Shown here: positions 1 to 5,493 of the stretch, piece by piece
Position numbering within the stretch: position 1 is the first letter of the stretch
Layout of the letters: the number at the start of each line of letters is the position of its first letter
NCBI RefSeq assembly: GCF_014672695.1
Contig: NZ_CP053923.1
Coordinates: forward strand, 722,094 to 730,167
Length of the DNA: 8,074 nucleotides
Direction: 5' to 3'
Source: Defluviicoccus vanus
GTDB taxonomy: Bacteria > Pseudomonadota > Alphaproteobacteria > Rhodospirillales > Defluviicoccaceae
Translations under genes and position numbers: made by a program
The notes under the pieces: generated by a model
Seen by the model: the letters and a program-made list of their open reading frames with translations, nothing else
Database searches by the model: none
Told to the model about the DNA's origin: nothing

Positions 1-132
1 GGGGAGACGGGGCGCGACCGCCAGCGGCCACAGAATTGCGATGCCTGCTTTACCGGCGACTATCCGATCCGCCTCGTCGATCAGCAGCAGATCGATCAGG
101 CCAACAATCAACTGTCACTGCTTGAAGAATGA
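1..132 (+). CDS. purF: Amidophosphoribosyltransferase PurF, C-terminal end (partial)
   Basis: The frame is open from base 1 and ends with TGA at 130-132, giving 43 residues. The segment DACFTGDYPIRLVDQ, followed by a tail ending QLSLLEE, matches the C-terminus of alphaproteobacterial PurF (known family pattern: a Cys-rich ACFTG-YP motif close to the end). PurF makes 5-phosphoribosylamine from PRPP and glutamine, the first step of purine synthesis, in the cytoplasm. The start and the glutaminase and transferase domains lie outside the window. The stop overlaps the next start by 4 bases (ATGA at 129-132), which suggests translational coupling. PurF followed by an SDR gene is a recurrent alphaproteobacterial arrangement as far as I recall; the short visible piece limits certainty. 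Confidence 0.85.
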   Translation, partial: GETGRDRQRPQNCDACFTGDYPIRLVDQQQIDQANNQLSLLEE

Positions 133-866
133 CCGACATCATCACTCCTCCCTCCCCGCCGTTTCCTGGTCGGCTTGCTGGTCGGCTCGCCTTGATCACC
201 GGCGCCAGCCGCGGGATCGGTCGCGCCGTAGCGTTACGCTTTGCTGCGGAAGGTGCAGAGCTGGTGCTAGTGGCGCGAACGCAAGCTGCACTCGAGGAAC
301 TGGACGATGAGCTGCGGCAACTCGGCAGCCGTGCGACACTGGTGCCGGGCGACCTCACAGACGCCGACCTGATCGAACGGATATCCATCGCCGTCTTCGA
401 GCGCTGGCAACGGCTTGATGTCCTAGTGGGCAACGCAGCTCAACTGGGCGTTCTTTCTCCCCTCGGTCACGTCCCGGCGGACACTTGGCAAGCGGTGTTC
501 GCGGTCAACGTCACGGCAAACTGGCGTCTGCTGCGGTCCCTTGATCCGCTGCTGCGGGCTTCTCCGGCCGGACGCGCTCTGTTCGTGACCGACATCGTCA
601 GTGCCGGCCGCGCCTACTGGAGCCCCTACGCCGCCAGCAAGGCCGCGCTGGAGTCGATGGTTCGTGGTTACGCCGAGGAGGTAGAGCGGATCACACCGGT
701 ACGTACCAATCTCCTCCGTCCGGGACCAACGCGAACCGCGCTGCGGTCACTGGCGTTTCCCGGGGAAAATCCACTCCTTCTGCGTGCGCCGGACTCCATC
801 ACGGAAGCCTTCGTTGCCCTCGCCGAGGCTGGCGATCAACCGTCCGGGCAGATCATTGACATCTAG
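129..866 (+). CDS. SDR-family NAD(P)-dependent oxidoreductase
   Basis: A 245-residue classical short-chain dehydrogenase, the normal length for the family. Visible motifs are the cofactor-binding TGASRGIG (residues 24-31), the GDL segment (74-76) that caps the adenine, GNAA (101-104) in place of the usual NNAG, the structural Asn in NVT (127), and the catalytic pair in YAASK (Tyr167, Lys171). PGPTRT (198-203) follows, as usual after the active site. At the position 13 residues before Tyr167, where the catalytic Ser normally sits, there is Thr154 in VTDIVSAG. The ATG at 129 overlaps the purF stop, so the gene is probably translated by coupling; no strong separate ribosome site is seen. The substrate is unknown; relatives are often annotated YciK-like. 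It is likely cytoplasmic and soluble. Confidence 0.9.
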   Translation: MTDIITPPSPPFPGRLAGRLALITGASRGIGRAVALRFAAEGAELVLVARTQAALEELDDELRQLGSRATLVPGDLTDADLIERISIAVFERWQRLDVLVGNAAQLGVLSPLGHVPADTWQAVFAVNVTANWRLLRSLDPLLRASPAGRALFVTDIVSAGRAYWSPYAASKAALESMVRGYAEEVERITPVRTNLLRPGPTRTALRSLAFPGENPLLLRAPDSITEAFVALAEAGDQPSGQIIDI

Positions 867-873
867 ACCAGCC

Positions 874-890
874 TGCCGGACCCGCCGGCA
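874..890. terminator. Hairpin between convergent genes (weak terminator candidate)
   Basis: TGCCGG (874-879) and CCGGCA (885-890) form a perfect 6-base-pair stem with a 5-base loop. It lies 7 bases after the SDR stop and 17 bases before the stop of the convergent small gene. No T-run follows on either strand, so it is not a canonical intrinsic terminator. It may help 3'-end formation or stability for both transcripts. Confidence 0.35.
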
Positions 891-907
891 CCGATAACCG
901 TCGCGCC

Positions 908-1099
908 TTAAAACTCCTCGATTGTCGCTGGATCGAGACGATCGGTGGGGGCCTGTTCAACCAGTTCGGCAACGCGCTCGTAGAGCTTGCCGAAGGTATC
1001 GAGCCGTTGCTGGACCTCCACATCCGGCAGATTAATCGTCCGGAAGATAATCGCTGCCTCGCGAAGAAGGCGCGCCGCCAGTTCGGCGTGTGTTGTCAT
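908..1099 (-). CDS. Small conserved-type hypothetical protein (63 aa)
   Basis: A 63-residue soluble, probably all-helical protein beginning MTTHAELAARLLREAA and ending ATIEEF. It is acidic, has no membrane segment, and shows heptad-like spacing of Leu, Val and Ile across residues 7-50. Its style resembles short uncharacterised alphaproteobacterial proteins that start with an HAELAARLLR-like helix; this is recollection, not a search result. The ATG at 1097-1099 is chosen because a purine-rich site (GAAGGGAAG on the minus strand) lies just upstream. The frame stays open upstream to about 1396, but that extension is Pro/Arg/Gly-rich and looks non-coding. The gene converges on the SDR gene. Function unknown. 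Confidence 0.65.
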   Translation of the reverse strand: MTTHAELAARLLREAAIIFRTINLPDVEVQQRLDTFGKLYERVAELVEQAPTDRLDPATIEEF

Positions 1100-1200
1100 C
1101 GTTGTCTCTTCCCTTCTGCAACCTTCACTCGACGGTGCCCATCCTGCGGCCCCGGTCTCAGTCCTCGCCGTGGCCGGCGCCGGTCCCGAAGATGACGGGT

Positions 1201-1260
1201 TCGGCAGCGAAACGCATGGCATCGCGCCCGCACAATCCCGGAATGCCGGGTCGCTGTCGA
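1201..1260 (+). other. Nested inverted repeats, possible RNA stem-loop
   Basis: TCGGCAGCGA (1201-1210) can pair with TCGCTGTCGA (1251-1260) at nine of ten positions; the exception is a possible G-U pair. Immediately inside the right arm is a second hairpin, CCCGG (1237-1241), loop AATG, CCGGG (1246-1250), which would stack directly on the outer stem. This could be a leader RNA domain or chance pairing in GC-rich DNA. Confidence 0.25.
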
Positions 1261-1266
1261 GCAGAA

Positions 1267-1359
1267 CCTCACCGCCGGCGGCCGGCCAATGCTGCGGAAA
1301 ACCAAGGTGAGGGCATTTCGTGTCCTCCGGTTGCAGTGCTGGCCGGCGCAGTTCACCTT
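1267..1359 (+). promoter_or_regulatory. Mutually exclusive stems upstream of the transporter
   Basis: The segment AAGGTGAGG (1304-1312) can pair leftward, CCTCACC (1267-1273) with GGTGAGG (1306-1312), or rightward, AAGGTGA (1304-1310) with TCACCTT (1353-1359). Both are perfect 7-base-pair stems sharing the GGTGA core, so only one can form. Such competition is typical of attenuators and riboswitch expression platforms, but no known aptamer is recognised and no T-run follows. The region ends about 120 bases before the transporter start. Treat it as a hypothesis. Confidence 0.25.
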
Positions 1360-1478
1360 TACCCACCGGCGCACACTCGGCTACCCTGCCGGCCATCCGC
1401 TGCTCCGCCTCATGCCGGCACGCTGGTCCAACACCCGCTTGAGAGTTTATCCGTCATCCGCTTGGAGTTCATAAGAGC

Positions 1479-3278
1479 GTGACCTGGGAAACGCTACAGA
1501 TCGTCATCGTGCTGGCACTCACCGTCGTTGTCTTCGGCGGCATGGTGAAGGAGCTGATCGCCCCTGATATTCTCGCCATGTGCGCGGTGGCGTTCCTGCT
1601 TGCGCTAGGCATCCTGAAATCCAAGGAAGTACTCAGCGTCTTTTCGAATAGCGCGCCGATCACCGTCGGCTGCCTGTTCGTTCTGTCGGCCGCCCTGGAG
1701 CGGACAGGCGTCATCGATTCCCTGGCGCAGGTGATCGCTCGGGTCAAATGGCGCTCGCCGATGCACGCACTCGGCGTGGTTATGTTGATCGCGATGGTGC
1801 TGTCGGCGTTTGTCAACAACACGCCGATCGTGGTCATCCTCACCCCCGTGGTCATCAGCCTTGCCCATTCGGTCGGCCAGACACCCTCGAAAATGCTGAT
1901 CCCGCTGTCCTTTGCGACCATCCTCGGCGGAACCTGCACCCTGATCGGCACTTCGACCAACATTCTTGTCGACGGCGTCGTGCAAAACCTCCACTTGCCG
2001 GCCTTCGGCTTGTTCGAAATCACCCCGTTCGGCCTCGTCTACGCGGTGATCGGCATCGCCTACCTCTATCTGTTCGGTCAGCATCTCCTACCCGACCGAA
2101 CCACGCTTTCGGACACCCTGATCGATCTCTCCCACCGCAAGTTTCTGACCGAAGTCCTGGTCCCGCATGACTCGCCGTTGATCGGCAAGACGCTGGCTGA
2201 GGCGGGGATTTCACGCAAACGCGGCCATCACGTGGTTGACGTAATTCGTGATGACGCCTCTATCGACCCGGAACACGGTGAGCCGAAACTGCGCGCCGGC
2301 GACCGGCTGGTGCTGCGGACCAGCGTCGCCGAATTCGTCGGCCTGCGAAATGGCGGCGACGTCAAGTTCGAAGCCAGTGCGCATGAGCTTGAGCCGATCG
2401 CCACCCGCGACGTGCGGATGATGGAGGGCATCGTCGGTCCACGTTCCAGCCTCGTCAACCAGCGGGTCGGTGACCTCAACCTGCGGCGACTCTACGACAC
2501 CTATATTCTCGCCATCCATCGGCAGAATGAGAACCTGCACACCAAACTCGATCAGGTGCGCTTGCAGTTCGGCGACACGCTACTGCTGGAGGGCCCGGGC
2601 GCCGGGCTGAAACGGCTCTTCGACCGCCAGGAACTGATCAACCTGACCGAAGTGACGGCGCTGCCATTTCGCCGCAGCAAGGCGTGGATCGCTATTGTCG
2701 CCACCGTCGCGGTGATCGTTTTGTCGGCGTTCGAAGCACTGCCGATCACCTCGACGGCGCTGATTGCCGCCGCCCTCGTCGTTGCCCTCGGTTGCCTCAA
2801 TGCGGAGGAAGCCTACAAGGCGATCCACTGGCCGATTCTGATGCTGATCTTCGGCATGCTGGCGCTGGGCGTGGCGATGGAAAAAACGGGTGCGGCAGAG
2901 ATGGTGGTGCACGCCCTCGTTTCGTCCGTCGGTGTACTCGGACCTTGGGTGGTGCTGTCGCTGATCTACCTCATCACCTCGATCCTGACCGAGTTCATCA
3001 GCAACAACGCCGCCGCGATTCTGCTGACGCCGATCGGTATCGGTATTGCGCAGCAGATGGGGGTGGATCCGCGGCCCTTTGCCGTCGCGGTGATGTTCGC
3101 CGCCTCGGCCAGCTTCGCGACGCCGATCGGCTATCAGACCAACACCTTCGTCTACGGCGCCGGCGGCTACAAATTCACCGACTTCACCAGAGTCGGCCTG
3201 CCGCTGAACATTACCCTCTGGATCGTCGCCAGCTTCGTCATTCCCATCTTCTGGCCGCTGACGCTACCGGCTCATTGA
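1479..3278 (+). CDS. DASS/SLC13-family transporter with two TrkA-C domains
   Basis: A 599-residue inner-membrane transporter of the divalent anion:Na+ symporter/CitMHS group, close to the usual size for YfbS-like members. The N-terminal membrane half (about 5-204) carries FVNNTPI (111-117) and GTSTN (157-161). The C-terminal half (about 402-595) carries the matching repeat, SNNAA (508-512) and GYQTN (551-555). These paired SNT-like motifs bind Na+ and the substrate carboxylate or sulfate in the known family. Between the halves are two TrkA-C/RCK_C-like domains, about 214-296 (ending LRAGDRLVLRTS) and 305-388 (with LQFGDTLLLEGP). They are expected in the cytoplasm and may bind a small ligand. 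The start is GTG, with GGAG at 1464-1467, 11 bases upstream. No ATG fits, because the first in-frame ATG falls inside helix 1. The substrate is not predictable: dicarboxylate, sulfate or another anion. Confidence 0.9.
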   Translation: MTWETLQIVIVLALTVVVFGGMVKELIAPDILAMCAVAFLLALGILKSKEVLSVFSNSAPITVGCLFVLSAALERTGVIDSLAQVIARVKWRSPMHALGVVMLIAMVLSAFVNNTPIVVILTPVVISLAHSVGQTPSKMLIPLSFATILGGTCTLIGTSTNILVDGVVQNLHLPAFGLFEITPFGLVYAVIGIAYLYLFGQHLLPDRTTLSDTLIDLSHRKFLTEVLVPHDSPLIGKTLAEAGISRKRGHHVVDVIRDDASIDPEHGEPKLRAGDRLVLRTSVAEFVGLRNGGDVKFEASAHELEPIATRDVRMMEGIVGPRSSLVNQRVGDLNLRRLYDTYILAIHRQNENLHTKLDQVRLQFGDTLLLEGPGAGLKRLFDRQELINLTEVTALPFRRSKAWIAIVATVAVIVLSAFEALPITSTALIAAALVVALGCLNAEEAYKAIHWPILMLIFGMLALGVAMEKTGAAEMVVHALVSSVGVLGPWVVLSLIYLITSILTEFISNNAAAILLTPIGIGIAQQMGVDPRPFAVAVMFAASASFATPIGYQTNTFVYGAGGYKFTDFTRVGLPLNITLWIVASFVIPIFWPLTLPAH

Positions 3279-3330
3279 GCGAATCAGGCGGTGCTGGCGG
3301 CAGCTTGAGGCCGTCGTGGCTGGCGGCGGC

Positions 3331-3516
3331 TCAGACGGGGACAACGGCGATCGTCAGCGAGCTCTGCGCCGCGGGTGGCGGCGGTGCTTCGCCTTCCTTC
3401 TCGCCGGTGCGATACATCCAGTAGAGGAAGCTGACGACGACGATGGAGGCGACCACCAGCTTCCACGGACGCGGCAGCGGCAAAGTTGGCGGCGGGGAGT
3501 GCGGTTGTGGGTTCAT
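3331..3516 (-). CDS. Small single-pass membrane protein (61 aa)
   Basis: A 61-residue protein with a Pro-rich N-terminus (MNPQPHSPPPTLPLPRP), one hydrophobic helix at about 18-35 (WKLVVASIVVVSFLYWMY) and a polar tail with EKEGEAPPPP (39-48). Charge placement (Arg and Lys before the helix, an acidic stretch after) gives no clear topology. The ATG at 3514-3516 is supported by AGGA six bases upstream on the minus strand; a longer frame continues upstream but is Arg-rich and unlikely. It converges on the transporter with 52 bases between the stops and no obvious terminator there. Function unknown; it is not recognisable as a known toxin or transporter subunit. The clear ribosome site plus the clean transmembrane helix make it likely real. 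Confidence 0.6.
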   Translation of the reverse strand: MNPQPHSPPPTLPLPRPWKLVVASIVVVSFLYWMYRTGEKEGEAPPPPAAQSSLTIAVVPV

Positions 3517-3823
3517 GCGCGATCCTGGCGGTGTCTGGCGGCGGCCGCGGACGGTGCGTCGCCGCTGGCAAGCCACTGCGAAATCTAGCAGCGCCGGCCA
3601 TCTGGCACCACCCTCCACGCCACCCACCGGCTGCCGGGCCTATCCGCGCGAGATTGCTGTCGGATGACCGCGGCCGTATGGTGGGCTAAGCGCTGACCGG
3701 TTAGGCTGCCCCGTTAGCGGTGGTACTGGCTGCTCAGGGGAAGCATGGTCAAACACTGGCTGGAGATCCGTGCTTTCGCTATTCATTGGCGACGCTAACG
3801 AGTCGAGGGGGAGTTCAGCAACG
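3517..3823. other. Divergent intergenic region with inverted repeat
   Basis: About 300 bases between the small membrane gene (leftward) and the leader/DUF4062 gene (rightward), so both promoters should lie here. No clear sigma-70 promoter was found. A perfect 8-base inverted repeat, CGTTAGCG (3712-3719) and CGCTAACG (3793-3800), flanks the last 73 bases before the leader ORF. A near direct repeat, CCGGTTAG (3697-3704) and CCCGTTAG (3710-3717), lies beside the left arm. No protein-coding frame here looks real. Confidence 0.45.
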
Positions 3824-3904
3824 ATGGGGGAAAAAGAACGACCGCAAGACGCGTCACGCGTCTGCCCAGCCCCGGCGCAGGGCCTGTCGGTGCCGAGGCT
3901 CTAG
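3824..3904 (+). CDS. Possible 26-codon leader ORF upstream of the DUF4062 gene
   Basis: The ATG at 3824 is preceded by GAGGGGGAG (3806-3814), the best Shine-Dalgarno in the window. The frame runs 26 codons (begins MGEKERPQD, ends LSVPRL) to TAG at 3902-3904, two bases before the GTG of the large gene in another frame. It could be a translated leader that couples initiation to the next gene. Alternatively it is the true N-terminus of the large protein, separated by an indel or sequencing error. The peptide is not recognised. No ATG, GTG or TTG precedes 3907 in the frame of the large gene, back to the TAA at 3796-3798, so the large gene cannot simply start earlier. Confidence 0.4.
   Translation: MGEKERPQDASRVCPAPAQGLSVPRL
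3848..3862. promoter_or_regulatory. Palindrome GACGCGT-C-ACGCGTC (operator-like)
   Basis: A 15-base dyad with perfect 7-base arms around a single C, inside the putative leader ORF and about 45 bases before the GTG of the DUF4062/TPR gene. The symmetry fits a dimeric repressor site; as RNA the arms would form a tight hairpin. No known regulator is matched. Confidence 0.3.
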
Positions 3905-3906
3905 GC

Positions 3907-5493
3907 GTGCCACGGCAGCTGACCCAATACCGCATTTTCATCGCCTCGCCAGGCGGTCTGCAGGCGGAGCGCGAGGGCTTTCGCGGCAAGCTGGAAAAAT
4001 TCACCCGGCTCCACGCCGAACCGCGCGGCGTCACCTTCCATCCGGTCGGCTGGGAGGACACCCTGGGCGGCGCCGGCCGGCCGCAGGAGTTGATCAACGA
4101 AGACCTGCGCCAATGCGACTTCGCGGTGTTCGTGCTGCATGACCGTTGGGGAACGCCAACCGGCAGCGGTCATACCTCAGGCACCGAGGAAGAATGGTCG
4201 CTCGCCGAACAGCTCTATCAAGAGACCAAGCTTCGCAACATCGCGCTGTTCTTCAAGGCGGTCGAGCCGCGGCAACTGCACGATCCTGGCGCTCAACTGT
4301 CGAAGGTTCTCGACTTCAAAAGGCAGATCGAGGACGGCAAACGCTATCTGTTCAAAAACTATGATTCTCTCGAGGATTTCCTCGACGTGCTCGAAGGGCA
4401 TCTCGCGCAGTGGCTGATGAAGCACGAAAATCAGCTCAATGAACCGGCGATCGCCAGCCTGACCGCGGCAGCGACCGCCCCTGTGGAGCGGGCAGCGACA
4501 GAAGCCCCGTCGGCTCCCAGGTTTGAGTATTGGATCGGTGAATGGGAGCGCCTGATCGACAGTGCCGCGGATGCATCGGACGCCCTGTTCTGCGCCCGAA
4601 AGGCCGTGGGGGCCGCGACGTCGGACCTGCAATGGGCCAGAGCTTCCTACGCGGTCGGCGTGGGGAATTTTCACTCGAATAATCTTGAGGTGGCAATTGC
4701 CACCTTCGATGAAATCACCACTCGCTTCGCCATCGCCGCGGACAGCGAACAACAGGCCGCTTTCGCCAAGGCCCTCTCTGCCAAAGCGATCACCCTCGGC
4801 GCGCTCGGCCGCAGCGAGGCGGAGATCGCCGTCTACGACCAGCTGATCGCCCGCTTCGCCGACGCGGCAGAGACGCCGCTGCGCGAGCAGGTGGCGAAGG
4901 CGCTCTACAACAAGGGCGTCACCCTCGGCGCGCTCGGCCGCAGCGAGGACGCGATCGCCGTCTACGACCAGCTGATCGCTCGCTTCGCCGACGCGGCAGA
5001 GACGCCGCTGCGCGAGCCGGTGGCGAAGGCGCTTTTCAACAAGGGCGTCAGGCTCGGCGCGCTCGGCCGCAGCGAGGCGGAGATCGCCGTCTACGACCAG
5101 CTGATCGCCCGCTTCGCCGACGCGGCGGAGACGCCGCTGCGCGAGAAGGTGGCGATGGCATTTAACGCCTGGGGAAGTGTGTATCTGTCGCAGGCGGGGC
5201 GAAGCACCGACGAGGAACGGGGGCGGCTCCTGCAAGCAGCGGAGGGCAAACTTCTCGACGCCGAAAATCGCAAGCCCGGGGCGGGTGCCTATAATCTGGC
5301 CTGTGTCGCAGCGCTGCGCGGTGACGCCGACGGGTGTCGATCCTGGCTCGAGCAGGCAAGGGACCATGGGACTGTGGGAAGCCGCCACCACATGCTGGCC
5401 GACCCCGATCTGGTATCGGTGCGCAAGCAGGCGTGGTTCACCGCATTCATCGCCGCGCTGGACGGGTCGAGCAACGGCGAGGCTGGCCGGTGA
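3907..5493 (+). CDS. DUF4062/TIR-like protein with TPR-like repeat array
   Basis: A 528-residue soluble protein in three parts. Residues 7-175 form a DUF4062/TIR-like Rossmann-type domain: RIFIASPGGLQAERE (9-23), the acidic patch VGWED (47-51), DFAVFVLHDRWGTPTG (71-86) and SGTEEEW (91-97), whose Glu residues occupy the place of a catalytic acid in TIR-like enzymes. An Ala-rich linker covers about 180-205. Residues 254-425 are four 43-residue TPR-like units; the first is divergent, and the other three are nearly identical (LGALGRSE, VYDQLIARFADAAETPLRE). Residues 459-517 (AYNLACVAALRGD, DPDLV) resemble the TPR end module of conflict proteins. The start is GTG with GAGG 8 bases upstream. Known relatives with this layout are suspected immune effectors or signalling proteins; NAD or nucleotide cleavage is inference only. 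No NTPase domain is present. The stop overlaps the queG start. Confidence 0.8.
   Translation: MPRQLTQYRIFIASPGGLQAEREGFRGKLEKFTRLHAEPRGVTFHPVGWEDTLGGAGRPQELINEDLRQCDFAVFVLHDRWGTPTGSGHTSGTEEEWSLAEQLYQETKLRNIALFFKAVEPRQLHDPGAQLSKVLDFKRQIEDGKRYLFKNYDSLEDFLDVLEGHLAQWLMKHENQLNEPAIASLTAAATAPVERAATEAPSAPRFEYWIGEWERLIDSAADASDALFCARKAVGAATSDLQWARASYAVGVGNFHSNNLEVAIATFDEITTRFAIAADSEQQAAFAKALSAKAITLGALGRSEAEIAVYDQLIARFADAAETPLREQVAKALYNKGVTLGALGRSEDAIAVYDQLIARFADAAETPLREPVAKALFNKGVRLGALGRSEAEIAVYDQLIARFADAAETPLREKVAMAFNAWGSVYLSQAGRSTDEERGRLLQAAEGKLLDAENRKPGAGAYNLACVAALRGDADGCRSWLEQARDHGTVGSRHHMLADPDLVSVRKQAWFTAFIAALDGSSNGEAGR
4795..5155 (+). repeat. In-frame 129-base tandem repeat, three near-identical copies
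   Basis: Units begin at 4795, 4924 and 5053 with CTCGGCGCGCTCGGCCGC and have a period of exactly 129 bases (43 codons), preserving the reading frame. By eye, units 1 and 2 differ at nine of 129 bases. Units 1 and 3 differ at only one of their first 93 bases, so the outer copies are more alike than neighbours. Unit 3 decays after about 5155. A diverged older unit (4666-4794) is recognisable only at protein level. This pattern implies recent duplication or gene conversion, and copy number probably varies among strains. Confidence 0.9.

Larger units (their letters stand above)
1100..1478. other. Gene-free stretch between small gene and transporter
   Basis: About 380 bases with several open frames whose translations are low-complexity Arg/Pro/Ser/Gly and resemble no protein I know. 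The stretch must contain the promoters of the minus-strand 63-codon gene and of the plus-strand transporter. No convincing -35/-10 pair was found. It is rich in inverted repeats: a pair of nested stems at 1201-1260 and competing stems at 1267-1359. The upstream part of the transporter mRNA may therefore be structured. Confidence 0.5.

Noticed and set aside
1100..1396. Upstream extension of the 63-codon minus-strand gene to a 162-residue protein
   Set aside because: The added residues are Pro/Arg/Gly/Ser-rich with no recognisable fold, and a good ribosome site precedes the internal ATG at 1099.
2684..3424. Plus-strand frame of 246 codons overlapping the transporter
   Set aside because: It is an Arg/Asp-rich out-of-frame reading of the second membrane half; the transporter frame has all the family motifs.
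4795..5155. CRISPR-like or mobile-element repeat
   Set aside because: The period is 129 bases with no unique spacers, and the units encode in-frame helical repeats, so it is a coding tandem repeat.
4177..5391. Long open frame (404 codons) on the minus strand opposite the TPR gene
   Set aside because: It is kept open by the GC-rich tandem repeats; its translation is an Arg/Val/Gly-rich antisense of the repeats, and the plus-strand frame has clear motifs.
5334..5489. Earlier ATG start for queG
   Set aside because: It would overlap the upstream gene by 160 bases and add residues unlike any QueG; GTG 5490 has a ribosome site and coupling overlap.
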